Shown here: piece after piece, positions 35,326 to 42,781 of the stretch
Layout: the number at the start of each line of letters is the position of its first letter
How positions within the stretch are numbered: position 1 is the first letter of the stretch
Assembly: GCF_004348425.1 (NCBI RefSeq)
Contig: NZ_SMKK01000028.1
Span: 1-50,540, forward strand
Reading direction: 5' to 3'
Origin: Actinomadura sp. 7K507
Lineage (GTDB): Bacteria > Actinomycetota > Actinomycetes > Streptosporangiales > Streptosporangiaceae
Length of the DNA: 50,540 nt
Made by a program: the position numbers and the translations under genes
Notes under the pieces: generated by a model
Databases searched by the model: none
The model's input: the letters and a program-made list of their open reading frames with translations, nothing else
What the model was told of the DNA's origin: nothing

Positions 35326-36654
35326 GTGACGACGACTCCCCGGCGGCCCGCGCGCACGCACGATCGCGAGATCCTGCGACTGGCCGTCCCGGCGTTCGGC
35401 GCCCTCGTCGCCGAGCCCCTGTTCCTGCTGACGGACTCGGTGATCGTCGGCCGGCTGGGCACCGAGCCCCTCGGCGGCCTGGGAGTCGCCGGGCAGGCCC
35501 TCAGCACGCTGGTCTACCTGTGCGTCTTCCTCGCCTACGGGACGACCGCCGGGGTGGCCCGGCGGCTCGGCGCCGGGGACATGCGGGGGGCGATCCGGCA
35601 GGGGATCGACGGCATGTGGCTCGCGGTCGGCATCGGGCTCGTGCTGATCGCGGCCGGCTGGCCGCTGGCACCCCTGATCGTGGAGGCGTTCGGCGCGTCC
35701 CCGGCCGTCACGCCATACGCCGAGACCTACCTCAGGGTGAGCCTGTTCGGGATCCCGTCGATGCTGGTCGTCCTGGCCGGGACGGGTGTACTGCGCGGCC
35801 TCCAGGACACCCGCACACCGCTTCTCGTGGCGATCGGCGGGTTCTCGCTGAACGCCGTGCTCAGCGCGCTGTTCGTGCTCGTCCTGGACTGGGGGATCGC
35901 CGGCTCGGCATGGGGGACCGTGATCGCCCAGACGGGAAGCGCCGCCGTCTACGTCCTCGTGGTGCTGCGGGCGGCGCGGCGGCACGGGGCCCCGGTGCAT
36001 CCCGATCTGGACGGGCTGAAGACGTCGGCCACGGCGGGGTTCGGCCTGCTGGTCAGGACGGCGGCGCTGCGCGTCGTGCTGATCGTGGGGACGTCGATCG
36101 CGGCCCGCATGGGGGACGAGGAGATCGCCGCCTACCAGGTCGGCTTCCAGGTGTGGACGCTGCTGGCGTTCGCGCTCGACGCCATCGCGATCGCCGGGCA
36201 GGCGATCACGGGGCGCTACCTCGGCGCGTCCGACACCGCGGGCACGCGGGCCGTCACGCGCCGGATGGTGTTGTGGGGGATCTGGTGCGGCGTGCTCTTC
36301 GGCCTGGTGATACTGCTGGTCCGCCCGTGGCTGCCCGCCCTGTTCACCTCGGACGCCGGCGTCCACGACCTGCTGTTCGCCTCACTGCTCATCGTGGCAG
36401 TGCTGCAGCCCGTCGCGGGCGTGGTGTTCGTCCTGGACGGGATCCTGATCGGGGCGGGCGACGGCGCGTACCTCGCCGCGACGACGCTGATCGCGACGGT
36501 CGTGTTCCTGCCGGCCGCGATCGTCCTCTACCGTGCGGACGCCGGGCTGGTCGGGCTCTGGGCGGCGATCGGGCTGTGGATGCTGACCCGCCTGCTCACG
36601 CTGGGCCTGCGCGCCCGCGGCGACCGCTGGATGGTCACCGGCGCCGTCCGCTGA
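35326..36654 (+). CDS. MATE-family efflux transporter (DinF-like)
   Basis: The 442-residue protein has 12 likely helices and MATE motifs in both halves: LAVPAFGALVAEPLFLLTDSVIVGRLGTEPLGGLGVA in the first helix pair, TGVLRGLQDTRTPLLVA after helix 4, and DEEIAAYQVGFQVWTLLAFALDAIAIAGQAITGRYLGA in the second half. MATE proteins export organic cations using Na+ or H+ gradients. The RGLQDTRTP loop and the dnaB neighbourhood match the DinF-like branch. GTG 35326 with TACCCT seven bases before it suggests a leaderless transcript. It is divergent from dnaB. Confidence 0.94.
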   Translation: MTTTPRRPARTHDREILRLAVPAFGALVAEPLFLLTDSVIVGRLGTEPLGGLGVAGQALSTLVYLCVFLAYGTTAGVARRLGAGDMRGAIRQGIDGMWLAVGIGLVLIAAGWPLAPLIVEAFGASPAVTPYAETYLRVSLFGIPSMLVVLAGTGVLRGLQDTRTPLLVAIGGFSLNAVLSALFVLVLDWGIAGSAWGTVIAQTGSAAVYVLVVLRAARRHGAPVHPDLDGLKTSATAGFGLLVRTAALRVVLIVGTSIAARMGDEEIAAYQVGFQVWTLLAFALDAIAIAGQAITGRYLGASDTAGTRAVTRRMVLWGIWCGVLFGLVILLVRPWLPALFTSDAGVHDLLFASLLIVAVLQPVAGVVFVLDGILIGAGDGAYLAATTLIATVVFLPAAIVLYRADAGLVGLWAAIGLWMLTRLLTLGLRARGDRWMVTGAVR

Positions 36655-36699
36655 GAGCCGATTTCCGCGAACCGCACCCGCCACGGCCGTCACACTCGC

Positions 36700-36721
36700 T
36701 ACTATTCGAACATGTGTTCCA
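36700..36721 (+). promoter_or_regulatory. LexA (SOS) box over a leaderless promoter
   Basis: A -10 TACTAT (36700-36705) is followed at once by TCGAACATGTGTTCCA (36706-36721), matching the mycobacterial SOS box TCGAAC-N4-GTTCGA at 11 of 12 positions. The start codon of the next gene (ATG 36712) lies inside the box, about where transcription should begin. LexA binding would therefore block initiation directly. Confidence 0.75.
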
Positions 36722-36900
36722 CGCATGGCGAGCGGATGACCCGGCTGACGCAGGCGATCGACGACCTGGCGGCGGAGGGCCTGGCCGGCCTGCCACCCGA
36801 GACCCTGGTGGAACGCGTCGCGGGCATCTGGTCCCTGGTCGAGGGCATCGACCCCGAGATAGCCCGCCGCCGCACCCGCTACACCACCCCCGAGACCTGA
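36712..36900 (+). CDS. small SOS-box protein, possibly a DUF222/13E12 N-terminal module
   Basis: The 62-residue protein (MCSTHGERMTRLTQAIDDLA, then AEGLAGLPPETLVERVAGIW, then SLVEGIDPEIARRRTRY) is helical and charged at its end. The helix pattern LPPETLVERVAGIWSLVEGIDPEIARR resembles the first helices of DUF222/13E12 HNH proteins, which in mycobacteria are LexA-regulated and start inside the SOS box. No HNH region follows, so it is either a stand-alone module or a remnant; this relationship is inference. The next gene converges 15 bases away. Confidence 0.65.
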   Translation: MCSTHGERMTRLTQAIDDLAAEGLAGLPPETLVERVAGIWSLVEGIDPEIARRRTRYTTPET

Positions 36901-36915
36901 TCCCGGGCGGGGCGG

Positions 36916-37734
36916 TCAGCCGAAGCCGTCGAAGGGCGGGAAGATCGGCGCCTCCTGGCCGCCGGTGGCGTTGTCCGAGCTTGACGGGCCGTCCATGCGG
37001 GCGGCCACTGACCTGCGGAGTTCGGGCAGCCGGGCGTAGAGCCGGTCGCCGGGGCACGCGGTGTTGTTGTAGTCGCGGTGGCCGACGATCGCCTCGGACG
37101 GGTCGAGGTCGTACGACCGGCAGAGCCACACGCACGTCTCCACCAGCGAGTCCCACAGCCGGCTCGGGACCTGCTTCTTCGTGTACGTGCCCTCGTTCTC
37201 GATCCCGATGGTGTGGTCGTTGTGGTGCAGGACGTGCGCGCCGACGGCGAGGTCGTTCGCCCGGATGGCCTTCAGGCTCTTGTTGCGGCCCTCCATCACG
37301 ATGCCGCCGCGGCTGATGGTGAGCTGCTGGCCCGCGTCGTCCCAGCCGTTGCTGTCCATGTGCCACTTCTGGATCTTCCGGGACAGGGCGAAGGCGTGGC
37401 CGAGGGAACGGTCGCTGGAGTTCGCGGTGGCCGTGTGGTGGATGACGATGCGGTCGGGCGCCTTGCCGCGGACCTTGGCCGGACGCTTCGGTGAGCGCGC
37501 GTTCCACTGGGAACGCGTGTACACCTGTGGAGCGTCCGCCCTGAAAGCGGCGTGACCGCCGGACTTGAACTCCGGCCCGGCGGCGGAAAGCTCGTCCGCC
37601 ATGGCCACATTCTGGACGGACGCCCCCACCGAGAGCAGGCCCGCCCCCACGACCCCGCCGATGAGCGCCCGGCGCGTCACCAGCATGCCGTCCCGGTCCC
37701 GGTCGTCCGCGCCGTCCTCCGAATGCGCGATCAA
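36916..37734 (-). CDS. PGRP/amidase_2 family N-acetylmuramoyl-L-alanine amidase, exported
   Basis: The 272-residue protein has a twin-arginine-like signal (TRRALIGGVVGAGLLSVGAS, residues about 20-39) and a PGRP/amidase_2 domain from about residue 72: VYTRSQWNARSP, APDRIVIHHTATA (first zinc His), GIENEGTYTKKQVPSRLWD and EAIVGHRDYNNTACPGDRLY (second His and Cys). These zinc ligands are those of active amidases, which cut the bond between muramic acid and L-alanine in peptidoglycan. The start is a TTG at 37734 with AAAGGGG upstream. It lies between rplI and dnaB on the same strand. Confidence 0.9.
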   Translation of the reverse strand: MIAHSEDGADDRDRDGMLVTRRALIGGVVGAGLLSVGASVQNVAMADELSAAGPEFKSGGHAAFRADAPQVYTRSQWNARSPKRPAKVRGKAPDRIVIHHTATANSSDRSLGHAFALSRKIQKWHMDSNGWDDAGQQLTISRGGIVMEGRNKSLKAIRANDLAVGAHVLHHNDHTIGIENEGTYTKKQVPSRLWDSLVETCVWLCRSYDLDPSEAIVGHRDYNNTACPGDRLYARLPELRRSVAARMDGPSSSDNATGGQEAPIFPPFDGFG

Positions 37735-37820
37735 CGCCGCCCCTTTCGTTCCGCGTCGGTGTGGTTACGGAACGTATTGGCCGCTGAGTTGATCACCCAA
37801 ACACAGGGCGATTCGGGGAC

Positions 37821-37834
37821 GTTTCACATGAAAC
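37821..37834. promoter_or_regulatory. parS: parS-like ParB-binding site
   Basis: GTTTCACATGAAAC at 37821-37834 differs by one base from the core of the conserved parS site GTTTCACGTGAAAC. The outer arms GTTTCA/TGAAAC are perfect. It is intergenic and close to origin-proximal genes, where ParB sites cluster in bacteria. The changed base is in the central CG, so affinity may be lower. Confidence 0.65.
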
Positions 37835-38067
37835 CCAGGGCGCAGGCCCCGGCATTGAACCGCGCAACGCACGATCTTGCAGAAGAGATTGCCGCCACCA
37901 GAGCTCGACGCCGCGCAGATTGGGGTCGATTTCGCCTCGGCGAATGCGACCGGTCGCACCCCAGCCCGGGACCGCCACCCCGGGAAGCGCCGGGCATCGC
38001 ACCCCGGCGTCGACCGCGCCAAGGACATGCTCATCCGCGGCGGCGAGAACATCTGGGCGAAACACGA

Positions 38068-38107
38068 AACGACCCCCGCGCTCCGTTGGCGGGGCGCGGG
38101 GGTCGTT
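38068..38107 (-). terminator. terminator of the rpsF-ssb-rpsR-rplI operon
   Basis: AACGACCCCCGCGC (38068-38081) pairs over 14 bases with GCGCGGGGGTCGTT (38094-38107). On the minus strand the stem is followed by a T-rich stretch (TTTCGTGTTTC). It lies 13 bases beyond the rplI stop, a good intrinsic terminator for the ribosomal operon. Confidence 0.85.
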
Positions 38108-38119
38108 CGGTTGAGTGCG

Positions 38120-38566
38120 TCAGGCTTCGACTACGTCCACGTCGATGGTGGCGTTGACGTCGCTGTGGAGGCGGACGCTGACCCGGTGGGTGCCGATCGT
38201 CTTGATCGGGTTGCCGATCTCGATGCGGCGGCGGTCCAGGTCGGGGCCGTCGGCGGCGCGGACCGCCTCGGCGATGTCGGCCGCGGTGACGGCGCCGAAC
38301 AGGCGGCCGCCGCTGCCGGTGCGGGTGCGCAGCGTCACCCGCAGCGCCTTCAGCCGGCCGGCGACCTCCTGGGCGTGCTCGACGGTCGCGATCTCGCGAG
38401 CCGAACGCGCCTTCTTGATCGACTCGATCTCCTTCTCGGCACCCCGGGTCCACCTGATGGCGAAGCCGCGGGGGACGAGGTAGTTGCGACCGTAGCCGTC
38501 GCGGACCTCGATGATGTCACCGGGCTCACCGAGCCCGGAGACCTGCTGGGTCAGGATGAGCTTCAT
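38120..38566 (-). CDS. rplI: 50S ribosomal protein L9
   Basis: The 148-residue protein begins [21 protein letters not shown], then [19 protein letters not shown], the L9 N-terminal RNA-binding domain. A long connecting helix ([20 protein letters not shown]) and the C-terminal domain ([14 protein letters not shown], then [17 protein letters not shown]) follow. L9 binds 23S rRNA and reaches out from the L1 stalk base. It is the last gene of the operon, 15 bases after rpsR and just ahead of a strong terminator. Confidence 0.98.
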   Translation of the reverse strand: MKLILTQQVSGLGEPGDIIEVRDGYGRNYLVPRGFAIRWTRGAEKEIESIKKARSAREIATVEHAQEVAGRLKALRVTLRTRTGSGGRLFGAVTAADIAEAVRAADGPDLDRRRIEIGNPIKTIGTHRVSVRLHSDVNATIDVDVVEA

Positions 38567-38581
38567 GATCTTCCCCCTGCC

Positions 38582-38818
38582 TCAGCGCGCGGTGCTGGTG
38601 TAGGGCAGCAGCGCCATCTCGCGGGCGTTCTTGATCGCCGTGGCGACGTCCCGCTGGTGCTGGGTGCAGTTGCCGGTCACGCGCCGGGCACGGATCTTGC
38701 CGCGGTCGGAGATGAACTTCCGCAGCAGACCGGTGTCCTTGTAGTCGACGTAGGAGATCTTCTCCTGGCAGAAAACGCAAACCTTCTTCTTTGGTTTGCG
38801 GGGAGGTGGCTTCGCCAT
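38582..38818 (-). CDS. rpsR: 30S ribosomal protein S18
   Basis: The 78-residue protein has a basic start ([20 protein letters not shown]), then [20 protein letters not shown] and [31 protein letters not shown], the S18 signature. CVFC together with a later Cys and His (NCTQHQ) makes this the zinc-binding (C+) form. Actinobacteria often keep a second, cysteine-free S18 elsewhere for zinc starvation. ATG 38818 has AAAGGAG upstream. It follows ssb in the operon. Confidence 0.98.
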   Translation of the reverse strand: MAKPPPRKPKKKVCVFCQEKISYVDYKDTGLLRKFISDRGKIRARRVTGNCTQHQRDVATAIKNAREMALLPYTSTAR

Positions 38819-38894
38819 CGTGGTGCTCCTTTGGGAGAGCCCCGCTCGCGCGGGAATGGACGTTTACTTGATCTTGCTGGGGTCGAGGCCGGTG

Positions 38895-39458
38895 TCAGAA
38901 CGGCGGGTCGTCGGAGAATCCGCCCCCGCCGCCACCGCCGGTGGCCCAGGGGTCGTCGGCCGGGGCGCCGCCGCCCTGCTGGCCACCGCCGCCGAAACCG
39001 CCGCCCTGCTGGCCACCGCCGCCGCCGAAACCGCCGCCCTGGCCGCCGCCGCCACCACCGCCGAAGCCGCCGCCACCGCCGCCACCGCCCTGCCGCTGGG
39101 TCTTGTTGACCTTGGCAGTGGCGTTGCGCAGCGACGGACCGACCTCTTCGACCTCGATCTCGAAGACGGTGCGCTTCTCACCCTCGCGGGTCTCGTACGA
39201 CCGCTGCTGGAGGCGGCCCTGCACGATCACCCGCATGCCGCGCTGCAGGGTTTCGGCCACGTTCTCGGCCGCCTGCCGCCAGACGTTGCAGGTCAGGAAC
39301 AGCGCCTCGCGGTCCTTCCAGTCGCCCGACTGGCGGTCGAAATACCGCGGGGTCGAGGCGATGCGGAAGGACGCGACCGCCTGGCCGCTCGGGGTGAAGC
39401 GCAGATTCGGGTCCTCGACGAGGTTCCCGACGATCGTGATTACGGTGTCGCCTGCCAT
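38895..39458 (-). CDS. ssb: single-stranded DNA-binding protein
   Basis: The 187-residue protein has an OB-fold at residues 1-115 ([77 protein letters not shown]). A very glycine-rich linker of about 60 residues follows ([17 protein letters not shown] style), then the acidic tip SDDPPF, which recruits repair and replication proteins. It is the general Ssb for replication; the linker is encoded by simple GCC repeats (about 38930-39085). It sits between rpsF and rpsR, its usual place. Confidence 0.98.
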   Translation of the reverse strand: MAGDTVITIVGNLVEDPNLRFTPSGQAVASFRIASTPRYFDRQSGDWKDREALFLTCNVWRQAAENVAETLQRGMRVIVQGRLQQRSYETREGEKRTVFEIEVEEVGPSLRNATAKVNKTQRQGGGGGGGGFGGGGGGGQGGGFGGGGGQQGGGFGGGGQQGGGAPADDPWATGGGGGGGFSDDPPF

Positions 39459-39495
39459 GGGGCTCGCTCCGGCTGGTGAGAGGGCTGAGCCTGGC

Positions 39496-39786
39496 TCAGT
39501 GGACCTCGGGGCGGATGACCTTCGTGCGGAGGATCGACTCGCTCAGGTTGAGCTGCCGGTCGAGCTCCTTGACCGTGGCAGGCTCAGCCGACAGGTCGAC
39601 CACCGCGTAGATGCCTTCGGACTTCTTCTGGATCTCGTACGCCAGGCGCCGGCGGCCCCAGACGTCGACCTTCTCCACGCTGCCGCCGCCGTCCTTGACG
39701 ACGTTCAGGAACGGGTCGAGCGCCGCACCCGCGGTGCGCTCGTCGATGGCGGGGTCGAGAATGGTCATGAGTTCGTAACGACGCAT
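39496..39786 (-). CDS. rpsF: 30S ribosomal protein S6
   Basis: The 96-residue protein is a complete S6: [60 protein letters not shown] and [16 protein letters not shown]. It binds the central domain of 16S rRNA together with S18, whose gene is two positions downstream. ATG 39786 is preceded by GGAGG at about eight bases. It is the first gene of the operon; the 173 bases upstream hold its promoter, with no other feature seen. Confidence 0.98.
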   Translation of the reverse strand: MRRYELMTILDPAIDERTAGAALDPFLNVVKDGGGSVEKVDVWGRRRLAYEIQKKSEGIYAVVDLSAEPATVKELDRQLNLSESILRTKVIRPEVH

Positions 39787-39959
39787 GCTGTGTCCCTACC
39801 TCCTCTGGACTGGTGCGGTCACGGTCTCTCCGTGACAGGAGGGCTGTTGCGTCCTCCGCGGCGGCGCGGGAACCCGGATCGCCGGGCGCACCTGCCGCGA
39901 GACCGATACAGGCTACCAACAGTTGGCAGCGTGTGAGCCGGTTCCGGGAGTGCGGCGCC

Positions 39960-40127
39960 TCAGCGCCGGGCGTGCCGGCGGACGTTGCCGGTACAGCGCC
40001 GCCGCTCCAGTTCGGCCATGATGTCGGCCATCCGGGCGCGCATGCGGGCGGTCTGGGTCGTCAGCAGCGACAGCTCCTCGACGAGCTCCGCGTCACCGAT
40101 GAGCCCCAACTCCGCTTTCGTCACCAT
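39960..40127 (-). CDS. small helical protein downstream of an SOS-type box
   Basis: The 55-residue protein (MVTKAELGLIGDAELVEELS, LLTTQTARMRARMADIMAEL, then ERRRCTGNVRRHARR) is predicted to be two charged helices with a basic tail. I do not recognise a family. ATG 40127 has a perfect AGGAGG six bases upstream. An SOS-like box lies 55 bases further up. A short frame starting at an ATG inside that box (40192) ends in a TGA that overlaps this start codon region, which would couple the two. A role in DNA damage is inferred only from the box. Confidence 0.6.
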   Translation of the reverse strand: MVTKAELGLIGDAELVEELSLLTTQTARMRARMADIMAELERRRCTGNVRRHARR

Positions 40128-40182
40128 GGTGCACCTCCTGCTCTCCCCCGCTTCCCTCGGAGGGACGGCCCGAGCCGGTTTC

Positions 40183-40203
40183 TCGAATCCATGTTCGACA
40201 CTA
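40183..40203 (-). promoter_or_regulatory. LexA (SOS)-like box next to a -10 element
   Basis: TCGAACATGGATTCGA on the minus strand (40183-40198) matches TCGAAC-N4-GTTCGA at 11 of 12 positions. A -10-like TAGTGT (40198-40203) directly precedes it. An ATG lies inside the box (40192-40190). The layout is the same as at 36700-36721. Confidence 0.65.
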
Positions 40204-40339
40204 CCGGGTGCCGCCGACGTTTTCTGTCCACCCGCGCCGATTGATCCCCGGCCTCGCTGGGCATCTCTACCGGCATGGTCCGTCCGGTCCCGCGTGCGAC
40301 TCACGCCTGACGCGGGAGCCATCACCTGAGGAGGGTCCG

Positions 40340-40645
40340 ATGCCGCAAGAGGCAGCAGGCACGAGGAGACAGGGCATCGGCCTCGACGGCAAGCCCGAGA
40401 CGCACCGGCTCCAGGACGCGCTGGCGATCGCCTCGGTCACGATCGGTCTCGCCGCCCTCATCCTGGGCTGGATCGAGGCGACCCATTTCCCCGGTGCCAT
40501 CGCCGGCCTGATCGGCCTGCCGCTCGCCCTGTACTCCCAGATGATCTCCGAGACGACGAACGAGCGATGGCTGAACGTCGTCGGCATGGTGGCCTCGTTC
40601 CTGGGCGTCGGCTTCGCCCTCAACAACGGCGGCCTGTCACTCTGA
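40340..40645 (+). CDS. small membrane protein, unknown function
   Basis: The 101-residue protein has a soluble N terminus of about 30 residues and three hydrophobic stretches: LAIASVTIGLAALILGWIEA (about 33-52), AIAGLIGLPLALYS (about 54-68) and VVGMVASFLGVGFAL (about 82-96). I do not recognise a family. ATG 40340 has GAGGAGGG at seven bases, a strong ribosome-binding site. It lies between the divergent small SOS-box gene and nfo, on the nfo strand, 72 bases upstream. Confidence 0.75.
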   Translation: MPQEAAGTRRQGIGLDGKPETHRLQDALAIASVTIGLAALILGWIEATHFPGAIAGLIGLPLALYSQMISETTNERWLNVVGMVASFLGVGFALNNGGLSL

Positions 40646-40717
40646 GCCCGTCCCCGCGCACATGCGCCGCTGCTGCTGGGGGCGCGGCTGTCGGAGGGCA
40701 CGGCTAGGCTCGTCGGC

Positions 40718-41485
40718 ATGCGCATCGGAGCCCATGTCGACCAGACCAACCCGCTCGACAACGCCCGCGCGATCGGGGCGGACGTCGTCCAGTTCTTCCT
40801 GGGGGACCCGCAGGGTTGGAAGAAGCCGGTCCTGCCGGAGGGTGTCGAGGCGCTGGCGGGCTCCGGCGTGGACGCCTACGTGCACGCCCCCTACACGATC
40901 AATGTGGCGACCTCCAACAACAGGATCCGCATCCCGAGCCGTAAGAACCTCACCCAGCAGCTGGAGGCGGCCGCGTCCATCGGCGCGAAGGCGCTGATCG
41001 TGCACGGTGGCCATGTGCTGAAGGACGACGACCCCGAGACGGGTTTCGAGAACTGGCGCAAGGTGTTCGAGCGGGTGGAGTGCCCCATCCCCGTCTATAT
41101 CGAGAACACCGCGGGCGGCGGGAACGCCATGGCGCGCAAGTTCGACCGGATCTCGCGGCTGTGGGAGGTGCTGTCCGGGGTTCCGGGGCTGGAGTCCAAG
41201 CTCGGTTTCTGCCTCGACACCTGCCACGCGCACGCGGCGGGGGAGGAGCTCCTCGACGCCGTCGACCGCATCAAGGCCATTACCGGCCGCATCGATCTGG
41301 TGCACTGCAACGACAGCCGCGACGCGTTCGGGTCCGGGGCCGACCGGCACGCCAATCTGGGCAGCGGCAGCATCGAACCCGAACTGATCCTGGGCGTGGT
41401 ACGCGCCGCGGGCGCGCCGGTGGTGGTGGAGACGCCGGCGGACGGCCAGGCGGAGGACATCTCCTGGTTGCGTTCGAAGCTCTGA
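40718..41485 (+). CDS. nfo: deoxyribonuclease IV (AP endonuclease family 2)
   Basis: The 255-residue protein has the endonuclease IV TIM-barrel metal motifs: RIGAHVDQ at the start, [39 protein letters not shown] (Glu ligand), [15 protein letters not shown] (Asp and His ligands), [24 protein letters not shown] and a final VVVETPADG (Glu). The enzyme cuts the phosphodiester bond 5' to abasic sites using three zinc ions, completing base excision started by glycosylases such as AlkA in this window. ATG 40718 is the family start. It is monocistronic or follows the small membrane gene. Confidence 0.97.
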   Translation: MRIGAHVDQTNPLDNARAIGADVVQFFLGDPQGWKKPVLPEGVEALAGSGVDAYVHAPYTINVATSNNRIRIPSRKNLTQQLEAAASIGAKALIVHGGHVLKDDDPETGFENWRKVFERVECPIPVYIENTAGGGNAMARKFDRISRLWEVLSGVPGLESKLGFCLDTCHAHAAGEELLDAVDRIKAITGRIDLVHCNDSRDAFGSGADRHANLGSGSIEPELILGVVRAAGAPVVVETPADGQAEDISWLRSKL

Positions 41486-41671
41486 CGACGCAAAGTCAGG
41501 GATGTCCGCGGGGAGGCGGGAACCCGTGGGGCCGGCGCGACATCTAATCCCCCGTAAGACCAGCATGACGACAAAAACCGAAGGTCGCGTCACACTGGCA
41601 TAATCCGGAACCCAGCCTCAGCGCACGCGCGTTCACTCCAGCGGCGGGCGCGCGAACCGATCGGGAATCAC

Positions 41672-42046
41672 ATGGCATACGACCCCTACGGGTACGGCTC
41701 ACAGGACCCCTACGCCCAGTCCTACTCCCAGCAACCGGTGCAGCAGCACCACTACTACGGTCCCTCGGTCCCCGTCGCCGCGCCGACGAACGGGATGGCG
41801 ACCGCGTCGATGATCTGCGGCATCATCGGCTTCTTCGCCTGCGGCCTGACGTCCATCCTCGCGATCATCTTCGGCCACGTCGCGCAGAGCCAGATCAAGC
41901 GGACGGGCGAGGGCGGCAACGGAATGGCCGTTACCGGCCTCATCCTCGGCTACCTCCTCACGGCGGGCTGGGTCGTCTTCTGGTTCCTCTACATCCTCGG
42001 GCTGGCGATGTTCGCCGCCGAGACGGGCAGCACGACCACCTACTAA
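41672..42046 (+). CDS. DUF4190-type membrane protein
   Basis: The 124-residue protein starts with a Tyr/Gln/Pro-rich cytoplasmic segment (MAYDPYGYGSQDPYAQSYSQ). It then has the DUF4190 pattern: NGMATASMICGIIGFFACGLTSILAIIFGHVAQSQIKRTGEGGNGMAVTGLILGYLL, two helices joined by a GH-x-A-x-x-x-I-K-R-T loop, plus a third helix WVVFWFLYILGLAMFA. Such proteins are common in actinomycetes and have no assigned function. ATG 41672 has CGGGAA upstream. The barstar gene converges seven bases away. Confidence 0.85.
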   Translation: MAYDPYGYGSQDPYAQSYSQQPVQQHHYYGPSVPVAAPTNGMATASMICGIIGFFACGLTSILAIIFGHVAQSQIKRTGEGGNGMAVTGLILGYLLTAGWVVFWFLYILGLAMFAAETGSTTTY

Positions 42047-42053
42047 CCTCCGG

Positions 42054-42521
42054 TCAGGCGATGCGGGGGACGCCTGCGACTTCCACACCGACGCTCGACA
42101 TCAGGACGGTCATGGGGGTGGAGGTGTCCCGCCAAGCCTTCACCGCGGCCGCGAACACGTCCAGGACGGCGCGGAACGACCGCTGGTCGGCGTCGGCGAG
42201 TTCGGCCCACGACTCGTACCGCACCAGGTAGCCGCTCTTCGCGGGCGCCCACGACAGGTCGGCGAGGCTCTCGCGGAGGGCGTCCCAGTCGTCGGCGGCC
42301 CCGGTGGGGAGTTCGAAGACGTCCGCGCACAGCCGCAGGAACGCGTCCTTGTCGCGGGCGCGGCGGCCGTCGAGGTGGAAGGCGCGCAGGCCGGCCTCCT
42401 CCGCGCGTTCGGTCCAGCTCGTGTCGCCGACCGCGCCCGGCACCGGGGGCGTCCGCCACTGGTAGAGGCCCGGTGCCAGCCGTCCGGCGAGCAGTTCGGT
42501 CAGTGCTTGGTTCGCGTCCAC
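42054..42521 (-). CDS. barstar-family (barnase inhibitor-like) protein
   Basis: The 155-residue protein has a barstar-like core: LRAFHLDGRRARDKDAFLRLCADVFELPTGAADDWDALRESLADL followed by GYLVRYESW. In barstar the equivalent helix carries the acidic residues that block the RNase active site. The N-terminal 50 residues (QALTELLAGRLAPGLYQWRT) are an extension often seen in actinobacterial barstar-like proteins. GTG 42521 has GGGAG seven bases upstream. No barnase-like RNase gene is seen nearby, so it may protect against a distant or foreign toxin. Confidence 0.88.
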   Translation of the reverse strand: MDANQALTELLAGRLAPGLYQWRTPPVPGAVGDTSWTERAEEAGLRAFHLDGRRARDKDAFLRLCADVFELPTGAADDWDALRESLADLSWAPAKSGYLVRYESWAELADADQRSFRAVLDVFAAAVKAWRDTSTPMTVLMSSVGVEVAGVPRIA

Positions 42522-42755
42522 GTCATCTCCCGGAGGTTCGTGCTCCCCGCGCGTGCGCGCGGCCCGGGGGCGACCAGCCCCACCGGCCGCGATCATCCCC
42601 GTGCATCGCCCGCGAAATCCCCCAATATGGGCAGATTCCGGCCAGATCTTCCCGGTGGCTTCCCGGGGAAGGTCACCGGATGCGTCCGAGATCGTCGCAC
42701 AGCCACCGCCGCCGGACGGTCACCGACGCGCTGACCTGCGCCGATGGCGACGGGC

Positions 42756-42776
42756 TTGAGTCTCTAGTCACTGGAG
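42756..42776 (+). promoter_or_regulatory. MerR-type operator in the merR promoter
   Basis: TTGAGT (42756-42761) is a -35-like hexamer followed at once by the dyad CTCTAGT-C-ACTGGAG (42762-42776), with six of seven arm positions paired. MerR-family activators bind such dyads between -35 and -10 in promoters with a stretched spacer. A -10 would fall near the ATG (42782), so the mRNA would be nearly leaderless. Autoregulation is likely. Confidence 0.5.
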
Positions 42777-42781
42777 GCCCC

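Larger units (their letters stand above)
37735..38119. other. gene-free region between amidase and rplI, with parS-like site and terminator
   Basis: No frame here shows recognisable protein features. The region holds the parS-like palindrome (37821-37834), a short dyad TTCGCC-TC-GGCGAA (37931-37944) of unknown use and the rplI terminator (38068-38107). Confidence 0.7.

Noticed and set aside
37931..37944. TTCGCC-TC-GGCGAA dyad as a regulator site
   Set aside because: A short palindrome in a GC-rich non-coding region with no promoter or regulator beside it; could be chance.
37765..38065. Open frames between the amidase and rplI genes
   Set aside because: They are short, rich in Arg/Pro/Gly/Ser as expected for chance frames in GC-rich DNA, lack ribosome-binding sites and run across the parS-like site.
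38930..39090. GCC/CCG simple repeats as a separate element
   Set aside because: They encode the glycine-rich linker of Ssb, a normal feature of actinobacterial Ssb proteins.
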